Positions 25,150 to 36,295 of a stretch of 64,000 nt of DNA are shown here, one piece after another (position 1 is the first letter of the stretch; the number at the start of each line of letters is the position of its first letter). The stretch is from Gnetum montanum (taxonomy: Eukaryota > Streptophyta > Gnetopsida > Gnetales > Gnetaceae), in the NCBI GenBank assembly GCA_015680685.1, contig MNCI01001978.1, positions 277,341 through 341,340 on the forward strand, written 5' to 3'. Both the position numbers and the translations under genes were made by a program. The notes below the pieces were generated by a model. That model searched no databases. It was not told where the DNA came from and worked only from the letters and a program-made list of their open reading frames with translations.

Positions 25150-25905
25150 TTACCTAGAACATTTCCGCACCGCATCTTTCTGTGCATGCGTTAGATGTCG
25201 TGGTGTTTCGCCGCATAGAAGGTACTCTTTTATGTCATCATACCATTCCACCACGTGTGTTGTATGAACAGATGCAATTGGCAATGTGTCAGGGGTATTG
25301 GTTATCGGTTCAGCGTAGTTGATTACGGAGTTTGGCAAGGCATGGAACATGTCGGGCGATATGTTTAGCGCTAATGTGGCCAACGCGTCTACGATGGTGT
25401 TATCGTTTCGAGAGACCTGTTGCACATCAATATTTTCGAATCGCCTCATTAAATGTTTTGCCAAGTCATAGTATGGTTGTAAATGTTAGGCTTTACATGT
25501 GTAAATGTCTGTAACTTGGTTTACGACCAATTGTGAATCTCCTCTGACTATAAGCCGTGTGATGTCTGAAGCCAGTGCTACCGCGAGACCTCTAAGGAGA
25601 CCTTCGTACTCTGCTATGTTGTTAGTACAGTGAAAGGTGAAACGATAGGCAAAGGGTCGGATCTCCCCAGAGGGATATGTGATGATAGCGGCTGCACTTC
25701 CTCCTCGAGAGGTGGATGCTCCATCAAAGTTTAGAATGGCATCATAATCTTGGGGCACTGGGTCTATGGTGTTTATGTTCTCATCTAGGAATTCTGGATC
25801 TATGGTGGCTTGATCACATGTTGGTGACGTGGCCATTTGATCTGTTATGGCTTGACCCTTAACTAATGATTGTGCTACATAGTACAAGTCAAACTCGGCT
25901 ATCAT
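25150..25905 (-). pseudogene. Second, archaeal-type RNase H (aRNH)
   Basis: It carries LNFDGAS (first Asp), TNNIAEYEGLL (Glu), GDSQLVVNQV (second Asp) and, further on, a DALATLA block with the last Asp near 25,385. All four expected catalytic acidic positions are present. This extra RNase H after the degenerate one is diagnostic of the Tat group. One stop near 25,488 and one at 25,150 interrupt it. Confidence 0.88.
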
Positions 25906-26290
25906 GGCTTTTCATCAGGCTATTCGACTCGTTTCGTAGATGTTCCCTGTTATGGCTCTCAGTACATTGTCCTTACAGATTATGTAGACTTGATTACGGA
26001 AGAGATAATGTCACCATTTTCTTAGAGAAAAGACTAAAGCTAAACATGACATCTCCACATCGTTATACTTCTTTTCGTGGGCAACTAAGGCATGGATCAA
26101 GTAGTATACAGGGACTTCAGTTCCGCCATCTCGTCTCTGGCAGAGCATAGACGCGATGGACGATTCTGAAGTGGCAAGGTAGATGTAAAACGGTTTGTTG
26201 TTTTGGGGCAGGTAGACCGTGGGCAGTTAGGCAAGTGCTGTTTTGATGTTTTCGAAAGCTTCCTGACACTATGGAGTCCATTCAAAATGG
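25906..26290 (-). pseudogene. Degenerate native RNase H domain
   Basis: It follows RT directly and shows PFYIYLATSES, then PVYY, then a HEKKYNDVEMSCLALV block. This matches the native RNase H of Tat elements, where the first catalytic Asp is replaced within a YLAxSE motif. It is therefore probably inactive by ancestry as well as through the stops at about 26,232, 26,000 and 25,908. Confidence 0.8.
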
Positions 26291-26329
26291 ACATTTTTAC
26301 GTAACAGGTGGTTCATAGGTTTTAGTTTG

Positions 26330-27060
26330 TCCGTTAATTTTTCTACGAAGTGCCTAATGAATTGTAGTCTACCTTGTAGACCTCGAAGTTTGGTAAGGTT
26401 ACTGGGTGGTTTCAGGTTGGTGATGGCCTTAACTTTATCAGGGTCTACTCATATCCCTGCTTCAGAGGCTATGAATCCGAGCATTTTTCCTATTTTGACG
26501 CCAAAGACACATTTTTTTGGGTTAATTCTTAGTTTGTATTTTAAATAACGTTTTAAGACTAAGTCGAGGTCTTGTACGTGTTGTTCAGTCATTTTTAACT
26601 TAACCACGATGTCATCCTCATAATTGTTGAGCGACCGTAGCATATAATCACTAAAGATAAATGTCATGGATCTTTGATATGTGGCCCCTGCATTCTTGAG
26701 ACCGAAGGGCATGATGGTGTAACAAAAATTTCCCCATGGGGTCATGAAGGTGGTTCAAAGTTGATGTTCCGGGTTGATGCGTATTTGGTTGTACCCTGAA
26801 AAACCATCCATAAAAGATAGCAAGGCATGTCCGTCAGTCGAGTCAATGAGTTGATCGATGCTGGGTAGGGGAAAGTCATCTTTTATGGTTACTACGTTTA
26901 AATCTCGGAAGTCGATGCATAGGCGAATGCTTCCATTTTTCTTTGGGACGATGACCATGTTGGACACCCATTCGGCGTAATCAACAGCCAGAATGAAACC
27001 AGCCTGGTAGAGCTTGGTGATCTCATTGTGAATTGCCAATTCCACCTCGGGTTGAACTTT
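26330..27060 (-). pseudogene. Reverse transcriptase domain
   Basis: The fingers and palm are clear: a VPKKNG.IRLCIDFRDLN block, then FMDGFSGYNQI with its catalytic Asp, then MPFGLKNAGATYQR, then the active site as YEDD (about 26,615-26,626) where Ty3 elements usually have YVDD. The two catalytic Asp residues of that motif are kept. Stops lie near 27,070 (just before the domain), 26,755 and 26,449. The thumb and connection run into the RNase H region near 26,230. Confidence 0.92.
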
Positions 27061-27606
27061 TCGTGCTTTCTATTTTATTGGTCTTAGTTTCGGGTCTAGA
27101 ATAATGTTGTGTTGGACAATTCTAGGATCTAGCCTGGGCATGTCCATATAGGACCAAGCGAATGATTTCATGTTTTCCCTAAGCACATTCTGAATGTCTT
27201 GGGCCAAGTGTAGTTGTAATAATGTACTCAATTTTAATATTTTACTTTCCCCATCAGGCATGGTAATGGGAGTTTCAGCTAACGGATCTTCGGTGATGTT
27301 TTTGGCCTCTATGTCAAGAAATTTGGTCATTCCCCCGTAATCATCTGTTGTTCGCTGTGTTGAGGCTATAACTGCGTCGTCCATCAGTGGACTTAAGTTG
27401 ATGAAGTTTATGTCAATGTCCCATATAATGGTGCCGTATGGTCCGTCAATGGTTAACGGTGCGGTTAAATGCTGGTAGTCCATTGAGCTTGTCCCTGCCA
27501 ATAAACCGATAGTTGCATGAGCAAAGAGGGATCGTTCTATGTCTTTTGGGGTTTTTAAACTATACGTACATGTATAATGATGGATTATCATCACACCTGG
27601 ACGCAT

Positions 27607-27790
27607 GGTAGTTTGATGCCTTACTGGGCAGTGAGTGGCAGTTTAAGGCCGTACCGGGCCATGAGTGGCAGTTTAAGGCCATACCGGGCCATGATCGGGT
27701 GGAGAAATGGCAGTTTAAGGCCGTACCGGGCCATGGTTAGATGGGGAAGTGGCAGTTTAAGGCCATACCAGGCCGTGATGGTAGTTAGCG
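27607..27790. repeat. Hairpin array B, upstream of RT frame
   Basis: Five units occur. One has a TGCC/GGCA stem (27,617-27,620 and 27,627-27,630). Four have GGCC/GGCC stems with 6-nt loops, arms starting at about 27,647/27,657, 27,677/27,687, 27,719/27,729 and 27,761/27,771. Nearly every unit has the leader GCAGTTTAA. It lies at the start of the RT frame and at the 5' edge of the opposite-strand gene. Confidence 0.82.
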
Positions 27791-28215
27791 TAAACGTGTA
27801 AAACAGGGTCCATGGAGGAACCAGGATGTAATAATCTCTGTTTTTAGTTAATTTTCATCAATTTTGGGGAAATTTTGGCGAATAGTAGAGAAAAAAGGCA
27901 AAAAGGCAAAATGGAGCGACGGCGGCGTAAGTGGCGGCGGCGTCAGCGTCAACATCATTGTGCGCTTTATAGAGGGAAGGGGGGGTCCATTTGTTTTACT
28001 GGAAAGCGACAGCGTGAGCGACAGCGTAAACCTGCTAAGGCGTAAGCGTAAACCACAATACCCTAGCGTAAGCGTAAATCTCGGCGTAGACGCCTAAGAC
28101 TGATCCCCAGCGTAGCCGCGGAGACCCTAGCATAGACGTTGAAGCTTAAACTTCTCAGCGCCAGCGTAGATAGTTGCTCAGTGTAAACTTAGATTGTTAG
28201 CGTAGACACTCTGAG
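27791..28215 (+). promoter_or_regulatory. Upstream region of antisense gene, AGCGTAAAC-rich
   Basis: This is a leader-like tract before the first predicted exon. It has many AGCGTAAAC or GCGTAAGC motifs between about 27,785 and 28,200, the same hexamer family seen in the LTRs. A TTTATAGAGG sequence near 27,966 could serve as a TATA box. Promoter activity is conjecture. Confidence 0.35.
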
Positions 28216-31200
28216 ATGGGCAAGGGAAAGGAAGTGGAGGGCCAGGGGCGGAAGGGTCCTGATCTAACCTTCACCGAAGAGACGGAGGCCATGTTACAAG
28301 GTCTACCCAGGCCAAAGATTCAATCGTGGCCTGCGACATCCCACAGGTAGGCTCTGATTCCTACCTCTGTTGTTTCTGTGCTATTTTTTGTTTTTAGCGT
28401 AGATGGTCTCGGCGTATACACCGAGCGTAGAGGGGTTTTCAGCATATACGCCAGTGTAACTGTGCAGCGTAGACGATGTTTATCAGTTTACTAGCATAAG
28501 CCCTTTTCTGTGTTATTATGTTAGCGTACGCTCTGGTGTGACTGAAGCTTGTCAGCGTGTTTGTCATTAGCGTAAGTTGTTTTTTTTTTTTGCAAAAGCG
28601 TATACGCTGAGGGTTTGCCCGGCGTATACGCCGTACGCGTACAGTTGTCTTTTGGCGTGCTTTTTTATTTTTCTGGCATAAACGGTTTACGCTGAAAGCG
28701 AGCTCGAGCATATACGCTGAGGGTTTCTTCAGCGTATACGTTGCGCGTGAAGGGGTTCGGGTGTCAGCGTAGACGCTGAGTTTGGTAGCGTATACACTGA
28801 GTTTAAATCACATTTTTAAGTGTTGGTCGGCGTATACGCTGTGTACAGCGTATACGTTAAGTTTGAATCGCATTTTTTACGCTAAGTGCTAACAGTTTGT
28901 CCGGCATATATGCTGTGTATAGCGTATACGCTGAGCGTGAATTGCGGGCATATATGCTCTATGTTTAGCATATACGCTAGGCGTAAGTTGTGTTTTTCGC
29001 GCCAATTGTAAAGTTTGGCTGGCGTATACGCCCTGTGTGCAGCGTATACGCTGAGCATAAACAGAGTTGATTTTTGATTTATGATGCAAACTTTCATTTT
29101 GTGGCATTGCGATTGATTGCAGGGACAGCAAACGCTTCCTTATTGTCGTTGAACTCGTCGGGGTGTTGACATGGGTTGGCCCCGTTGAGGATGGCGAGGT
29201 TCCTCCAAACCTAACTGTGGATGAAAACGGGGTTTGGTTCCGGGAAGGTGCTTGTGAATTCTTGGCCTTTCTGCTAGACAATTTTGAAGTGGCTATGTGG
29301 TCGAATTTTGACAAAGTGACTACGTGGAGTGTGGTTGATGCAATGCTGCCGGGGGCTGCCGAGGGTGTCATGGTTTTCATTGAAGACATTGACGAGGGGT
29401 CATTTGTTAATGAGGATGGCACTACCCGCGGGCCCAGTGCAACACACCCGTTAACGCACGTGTGGGCGTTACTGCCATGAGGGTTGGACTACCTCAATAA
29501 TACATTATTCATAGCCGCCTGCACACATACTTTGTTCCAGAATCCTCCTGGAACAGTATACCAAATAGCCAGGTGGAACCATTTACATTTATCGCTTTCT
29601 TTTCGCCGTTTGATGTTGGTTTCTTGTTTGTCGACATGTATTCATTTGCAGGCCGAAGACCAACCCAGATGGGACCTTGATTGAGGATGAAGGGATAGCC
29701 CTCACTCGTACAGCTCTGGAGGCATTTATGATGGGCCCTAACCTTCGTGGGACTGTGCTGAAGCAAACGAAGGATTCGATGGTCCACTTTCACAAGCAGT
29801 TCTCCAGAGCGTTTGCGATGTGCAAGGCTCGCGGGTGGCTTCATGAAGACTAGACTAACAACGAGCCAATTTTCTCTCGTGATCTTGGCAGCACGTCTAG
29901 ATCTACCACCGACGGTAAATGATAACACTTCTTAGGTATGTTAGTGGGTTCATCCAATTGCCTGGATTTACACTGATATAACAACTTTACATTGCTTTTA
30001 TAGTTAATATGCCTTCTAGTGAGGATCCGGTGACCACTGGACGAACCGAGATGACTTTGTCAATGAAGTTCAGAGGGGTGGCTAAGGCCCAGAAGTGGTT
30101 ATGGAATCATGCTCCTCCATCCCTCGCTCATTGCCTAGATGATGCTGGGCTCATGGAGCTTTTTATGACACCAAGTCCTAATGTTTCCATTGGGGAGATG
30201 ATCGGGACTGTAGACTCCTTCAATGAGTCTGTCACATACTACAATACCCGGATTAAGGGTGTGAAGGTAGTTTTCCGTCTGTCGCCCGAGTTCTTTTTGG
30301 ACCTATTTGGTGTACCAGCGGATGGCCTGAATGTAGTGTTAGACAGAACTCACAAAGAGCTCGAGATGATCCGGGAATTGGAGGGCTGGCTAGGCGTAGC
30401 AAAGGGTACCAAGGGATTCCCGATGCAGGGGAAGGCGAAGGTTGTAGAAGTGAACGAACTGTATCCCCTATTCAGAGCACAGGTATTTCCCAAAACGCTT
30501 TCCCAGGTGAGGTGCCTTGGGGTTGAAGCTGTTCGTGTGATGCGCACTGTTTTGGAAATAGGGATGCGATACAACTGGGCAATATTTTTATTAGCGGGCA
30601 TGCACAAAGAGATAGTGCGATTGCGCTCAAATGTCGAGGCACAATCCCATTTCACGTTTGCATTTTTCGCCAGTTATCTTCGTCGTTTTGCCGAGTTCTT
30701 GGTAGTTCGCACAGATAACAAGTTTGTCCTGTGGGATCGGGGTCAACTATCCCACCCGTGGATCCATCACTTGTATGACACGGCCAAATCCCAAGATGCA
30801 CCCAAATGTATCGATGAATCCATTTCCATTACTACGGGGGGATCATCTGGTGGTTCAATCCACACATGTGATAGTGTGGGGTTGGAGCCAGATGAGCTAC
30901 CTTACACTGCTAAAAGGGCAGAACGGGTCATCAAGGAAACCGTCGGCCAAGCTAAAGCAAAGCTAAAGAGGCCTGAGCGCCTGGCTAAGGATGTTTATGG
31001 TGTGAGCCAGCCATGTGTGAAGCGGATACGCTTCAAGATGCCTGGTGAGTGGAACTCGCCTGCTTATTACTTTAATGTTTTTATTCTGTTTATAACTTTC
31101 ACCTCAATCGCTTACATGTCATGGATATATTTTTCCTTTGGCTTGATTTTTTAAAAAACAATAAGGAAATAGGCTTTAGAGATGATCACGGAGGAAGAGG

Positions 31201-32741
31201 AAACCAATACGGGGAAAGACAATGAGGAGGGGCATACAGAAACAAGTCAAGGTGGTGGGATGGAGGAGTTAAGGGAGAAAACCACAGGAACTGAGCCGTT
31301 GGACGACCAAGGCAGTGTCGATCAAATGTTCCACAGTTTTCTTGAAGGAAATTTGGATTTAGGTGCTCCCCCAGGGGATGACAAAGGGCACGGTACATTT
31401 TTCCTTTTATCCTATTTAGTTGCCCCCTTTTTTGGGTTATATTTTTGCTTATTCTTATGTGGTTTTTCTTCTATCCAGATGAAGGTAGCGAGACCAGAAC
31501 GGTACAGTTGGACGTACCCATGAAGATGGTTCCCCCTGAGAGGACCATTGAGGTTAGTTATTCTCATACCCATGAGCCACTTATTTGGTTAGAAATGCCA
31601 AGTAAGATGGATTTTGTGGCTGGCATCATGGAGGAATTCATTGAATAGATCCAAGAAGCCCACCCTGGTATAGGTATGAATCACTTAAAGCTTTGGAGCT
31701 TCGCATCTTGCTTGTATAGTTTTGACATTTGTATTTATTTATTTTTTGTTTTTTACATGGGTAGGTGCTAAACTGAGATGGGATCCCTTAGAAAGTGTTA
31801 GCATGGAAAGCCTAACCACACTCTCCCCCGAAGTGGAGCAGGTGCCAAGGCCTATTTATGAGGGAGTTGCAGAAAGCCTTGCACACCATGCTAAGTCATT
31901 ATAGACTTGTAGGCGTTCCATTGAGCAGTTGTGGCTGCAAATATAGGCAAAAGAAAAGGAAGTCTCTGAATTGTCAGAGGAACGTGATGATTTAAAGGCT
32001 CGATACGAGTTCGTCGTTGCTAGACTAAGTGGAGATCGCTCTTGGTGAACATCGGAGGTTACATACACTAGGTATTGGAACCTTTTGAATAGTCATGCAT
32101 CACTGACTCGGAGAATGGCAGAACACAAAGCTCAAATTGATCTCCTGAACCTTAAGTGTCAAGATTAGAAGGCGTTTGCTTCTAAGGTTCATAAGTGGGG
32201 TTAGGACGAGAAGAATCACAAAAATTACTACAAGAAGTCGCTAAAAGAGGTGTCCATCGAAAAGTGCCAACTAGAAATGTTTGTGGAGGATTTAGGCTTG
32301 CATTCGGCCTTCAATACTTTTGCACAGAACACAACTGTAGAAATGGAGTCACCTACAAGGGTGATCACAATAGCATCTGGGGAAGTGTCGGTTGGAGAAT
32401 TTCCATTGAAACGTCCCACCTGGTCAGCTGTCGACAAAGGGAAGACTTTGGTAGACGTTGACTTAGGCTTGGATGGGACGGACTGGGCCAGTGTTTTTGA
32501 GGAAGAAATCCTTCTTCGGCTGGAGTTCAGCTTAGGGGGATCTACTATGGTAAGTGTTTTGTTCTTATGGAGTTAATTCATTGGATAACGTTTAACATTT
32601 TGGCATTTGCTTATTCTTATGCTGGTTGTTTGTTCTCAGGATGAAGGTGGTGATGATGCTCAGGAGGCGGGCCCCAGTGGAGCAAGGGCCCCTAATGCTA
32701 GTGGATCTAGAGAGGACGACCCCCCCTCCTTGGATGTTTAG
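28216..32741 (+). pseudogene. Eight-exon cargo gene antisense to element 1; FCP1-like N-terminal region
   Basis: Predicted exons are 28,216-28,346; 29,123-29,482; 29,652-29,914; 30,004-31,044; 31,180-31,392; 31,479-31,667; 31,765-32,549; and 32,640-32,741. All introns are GT-AG. The exon sum is 3,084 nt, exactly 1,028 codons, in one continuous frame. The start gives a short basic stretch. Exon 2 resembles the FCP1/NIF phosphatase fold, with a REGACEFLAF...NFEVAMWSN block, but the Asp-x-Asp motif reads VELVG. Exon 4, with no stops, resembles the uncharacterised 'putative plant transposon protein' family of retroelement extra ORFs. Exon 5 is acidic, exon 7 is rich in charged helix-forming residues, and exon 8 is an acidic tail. 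About eight in-frame stops (in exons 2, 3, 6 and 7) show decay. Function is unknown. Exon boundaries are my own reading and have no transcript support. Confidence 0.72.
28347..29122 (+). repeat. Intron 1 with GCGTATACGC palindrome cluster
   Basis: The intron starts GTAGGC and ends TTGCAG. Between about 28,380 and 29,060 it holds well over ten palindromes of the GCGTATACGC type or decayed forms such as GCATATATGC. The spacers between them are T-rich. The same palindromes fill the U3 part of element 1's LTRs. Confidence 0.65.
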
Positions 32742-32994
32742 TGTTTTGATTTTTGAGTTTTTGTTGTTTTTTTTTGAGTCAGATTTATACGGAAAATGTA
32801 ATTTGGAAATTCTGAAATAGATGAGAACAGTTGAAACTTGTAATTGAACGATGTTGTATGTAAGAAATTTTTTGTTGATTTTAAATTTGGTTGCACACAC
32901 GACATGATGTTATGATGTTTTTGGATTTGCTTTTCTATTTAAATGTAATGCACTGAAATAATGATAAACGGTACGTAAAAAGGAAGACAGGGTA
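32742..32994. other. Region downstream of antisense gene
   Basis: This is A/T-rich sequence after the last predicted stop and probably the 3' untranslated region and terminator. I see no convincing AATAAA signal and no gene. Confidence 0.35.
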
Positions 32995-33258
32995 TGTGTA
33001 GTTTAAGGCCATTCCGGGCCCCATTGTAAACGAGCAATATTTTGGATAAATCGGATAAATTTCTTGATGGACCAACCATTTCTGATTGTGGCTAGTTTTA
33101 TGTCATTGCAGACATGATAGTTTAACGTCTTTCCGGACAAAGGGTGTTGTTTAATAATGTTCTTGGCTCTATTATAGTTTGATGTCATTTCAGACTGCAT
33201 GTAGTTTAACGTCGTTTCGGACGTACCGTAGTTTAACGTCATTTCGGACGTATTGTAG
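32995..33258. repeat. Hairpin array A, downstream of gag-pro
   Basis: About six units with the TAGTTTA leader occur. Stems include GGCC/GGCC (33,007 and 33,017), ATGTC/GACAT (33,100-33,104 and 33,111-33,115), ACGTC/GACGT (33,209-33,213 and 33,220-33,224) and ACGTC/GACGT again (33,236-33,240 and 33,247-33,251). All four of these have 6-nt loops. The array lies about 20 bp past the gag-pro stop. Confidence 0.82.
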
Positions 33259-33277
33259 TTACATAGTTTTATTTTAA

Positions 33278-34534
33278 CTATTTTTTGATTTTCTTTATTT
33301 TTATGTCAAGGGGTGTATTGGCCGATACGATTTTGTATTCTGTGTCTCCTTTGCTAATCACATTGAATGACAATTCAGTCCAGGAGACGTCCGATTGAAT
33401 GTTTTCGGTATTGGTATTTTCAGGTGCTTCAGTGTCCGTCATTGTTTCCGTGTTGATTTCTTCATGAGGCGATGTGTATAAAGTGTTAGATGTGAGTGTT
33501 TCAGTTTTAGGAGGCTCTTGTCCCATGTTCGAAGATTTACCACCCACTAGTTGTGGCTCGTTTGCACCATTTCGACTAGACTTCGCGAGTTCAATTTCGG
33601 AGCCTTGGTTGCTATCTGTGTGCGATGAAATAATGGGAGTGACCATTTCCCCATGTATGATGATTTCACTACCCTCATAGGGTAGGTGAATCTCCTGATG
33701 TATAGGGGAAGAAACGGCTCTCAGTTGGGCGAACCAGGGTCTTCCTAATATCAAGTTGAACCCTGGCATTTCATCGACCACCAGGAAGTCAGCGGATGTG
33801 GCGAACTGGTCTCCCGCTATGAAGTCTAAGGTTATTGTGCCTTTGACCAATACATGTGACCCACTGAATGACTTTAAACATGTTGTTGTCATAGGTTTAA
33901 TTAAGTCAATAAATCCTAGTTGTTCAATGATGGGATAGGGTACAACGTTTGTGGCCGCCCCATCGTCTACTTGGACTCTATGTATTTTGAACTGGTTTAC
34001 TTGTATTATTATGAACATGGGGATTGTCGTTGTCTCCCCTATCTTCTTGTCTACTTTGATGTAATCATCGTGGAAGCTCAAGGGTTTAGGGATGGCACCG
34101 TGAGATGGATACATTACGGCATGAATGGCCAGTTCGCTTGGAGGCAAGTCCTCACTGACCGGGATGGACGTTAGCATGTGTACAAGAGCTTCCCGATGAG
34201 TTTGGGATGTTAGGACTAAGTCATACAAGCTCAAATAAGTGTTCTTTTGTTTCAGCGCTTGGGTGACTTGTGTTAAAGCCGTCGCAAAGTCTCTACTATT
34301 GGAGACGTTCTTGTCGGCAGCGACTGGGTCCATTGGGCCCAACAACTTTATTTCGTGTTTTAATGACTTGTCATCCTTGCTCTGTGCTGTAGTTTTAGAT
34401 GGTTCATTTTGCTTTGATGATGGTTCACCCTGATTACCTGCATTTGATTGATAGTTAGTCGGTGACATGGGTATGGAATTGAGTGGAGTAGGTTTGGGTG
34501 GCCCCAGGGCCAATCGTTGGTGCTCTTTCTCCAA
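33278..34534 (-). pseudogene. Gag C-terminal / aspartic protease segment
   Basis: A long stop-free segment of 418 codons. The first third has the Tat-type LSLYDLVLTSQTHREALVHML block. The retropepsin motif follows as VDDGAATNVVP, with the catalytic Asp, and then a LILGRPW block that fits the protease flap-to-end region. The last ~120 residues are acidic and Thr/Ser-rich. Being open for 1.25 kb in an otherwise stop-ridden element is notable but can be chance. It ends at TAG or TAA just before hairpin array A. Confidence 0.85.
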
Positions 34535-35884
34535 GCGTTCACGTGTAAGCCTATCAGCTAAGCATTCTCGCGTATGGCGTGGAGGTGGAGCTAGTTTTGG
34601 GGCCTCATATTATCTCAGGATGCATAGGTGGGATTACAGTTGTGACATTGAATGTGACTGGTTAGAAGGTGGCCCAGGGACCCTAATGACGTAGGGGCCG
34701 GGTTGGCCTGGCGCTTGGGAGGTTTGACAATCGTTAGGATTTTTAGATGTACTAACCACATGTGGGGTTGGTTTCAGTGGAGGTTGGACCTCCGCTGTTG
34801 CAACGGCCGATGGTACTCGGACTACGAAGGGAGCAGGCCGAGTGGGAGGGATTAGTGGCTTTAAGGTTGTAGGTACGGCTAAAGGTATACGGACGACATA
34901 GGGCTGCTGGGGGACGCGTGGTGATTGGGGCGTGGATGTGGTCATGGCGGGAGGAATGCACACTACGAATGGCCTAGGAGATGTTTCTTGTGTGTTTTGA
35001 GGGTAGATGGTGTTAATGTTACTTGCCTCGAAACCATCATCGAAGTAGATCGTGCTAATCATGTACGGGGCCTCTTAGGTGTTCAGGGGATCCTTGTACA
35101 CCCCCATAGCCTGATTCTACGGCTGGACCGGGTTAGCCTCATCAAAAGTGATTTTTCTATCATCGATCATCCGCTGGATATCCTGCTTCAGGGTGAAGCA
35201 GTAATCTGTTCCGTGCCCGTTGCGTTGATGGTAGTCGCAGAAGCGATCCAACCTAAAGCCTTTGGGTACGGGCGGCTCACCCGGGGTTGCTAAGCTTGGG
35301 TTCTGTATGATTTGGCAGAATCGTTCATGTCTTTGGATGGCCTTAGGGGATAACTACTTGTGTGTCATCAGCCTAGCTTTTAGGAGCTGATCAAAGAGCT
35401 GGGATGGTTTCATCGGTAGAGGCGTGTATTGAGAAGGTTCTTTCCTCTCGAAATTGCATGTACGGTTTGTCAGGTTTTGTGATGATGATGACTCCGGGGC
35501 TGTTGTGGGAGTGGGTTTATAATAGTTAGTAGGGGTTGCGGGTGGTTTTTGTTGGGGTGTGATGTTCATTTGTTGGGCTCCTGCTATCGCTGTTATAGTT
35601 GTCTTGGCTTTCTCTTTATCCTTTTTAGTGTGTTGGTTTCTGAAGGCCAAGTATGCCGGGTCGTGGCTATTTTGAGCCGCTTCCTCTATGTTTTTTATCT
35701 GCACAAATGCCTAATTAAGATCACGCACATTAAGGTAATATAATTTAGACTTGAAGAAATCGTTGACAGCCCCCTTCAGAATTGTAAGTAGATAAGTTGG
35801 AGAGATTGGCTCGTGTAGCTCGTTGAGAGCCACATTCCATCTCTGAATAAACTTTTGTACAAGTTCAAGCGGTGCTTGCTTGAC

Positions 35885-36295
35885 CTACATGAGGCTATCC
35901 AGCATGGCCTCAAGTTTCAAGTTGTACTTGAACCGGGTCACAAACTGGCATAAAAGATCATCCAAGGAAAAGATAGAGTTCCTGGGCAGGGCTCGGTACC
36001 AGTCGAGTGCTCTCCCCACGAGCGACATGGGGAATACTCGTAGTATGGAGTGGGGCCATGCCTGGAGCAACGCGCACTCTAGTCTAAATGTTATAAGATG
36101 TGCATTGGGATCTGTCTCCCCATTGTACTTGGTCAATGTGGGCAAGGAGACACCTTTAGGTAAGGTTAGAGGTGGGACTGAAGAGCTGATGGGGTCATCG
36201 TTGTAGAAATCCACTACCTTCAGCTCTCCGTCAGCGACTGTTTTGAGGTACTTCACCTCGTCAGTGAGCTCCTGCATTAGATTTTTGGCGTTCAC
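35885..36295 (-). pseudogene. Gag core (retrotransposon gag family)
   Basis: This is an uninterrupted segment with the family pattern: a LPTLTKYNGETDPNAHL block, then FPMSLVGRALDWYRALP, then a SIFSLDDLLCQF block. These are the conserved features of plant Ty3/gypsy capsid regions. It forms the structural shell of the element's particle. A TAG closes it at 35,885, but homologous sequence continues in frame. Confidence 0.88.

Larger units (their letters stand above)
23993..27606 (-). pseudogene. pol: Element 1 pol: RT, RNase H, second RNase H, integrase (nonsense-ridden)
   Basis: One frame runs from 27,606 to about 24,000 in the order pre-RT linker, RT, degenerate RNase H, archaeal-type RNase H and integrase. 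Around a dozen in-frame stops break it. I saw no compelling frameshift, because nearly all recognisable segments fall in one frame. Many stops sit where conserved Gln or Arg codons would be expected, so single C-to-T changes explain them; the double TGA near 25,908 is better explained by G-to-A in Trp codons. It is separated from gag-pro by about 5.6 kb that holds an opposite-strand gene. As it stands no full polyprotein can be made. Confidence 0.92.

Noticed and set aside
30350-30655. 101-codon minus-strand frame opposite exon 4
   Set aside because: It is a shadow of the plus-strand exon, which has a recognisable protein pattern and consistent splicing.
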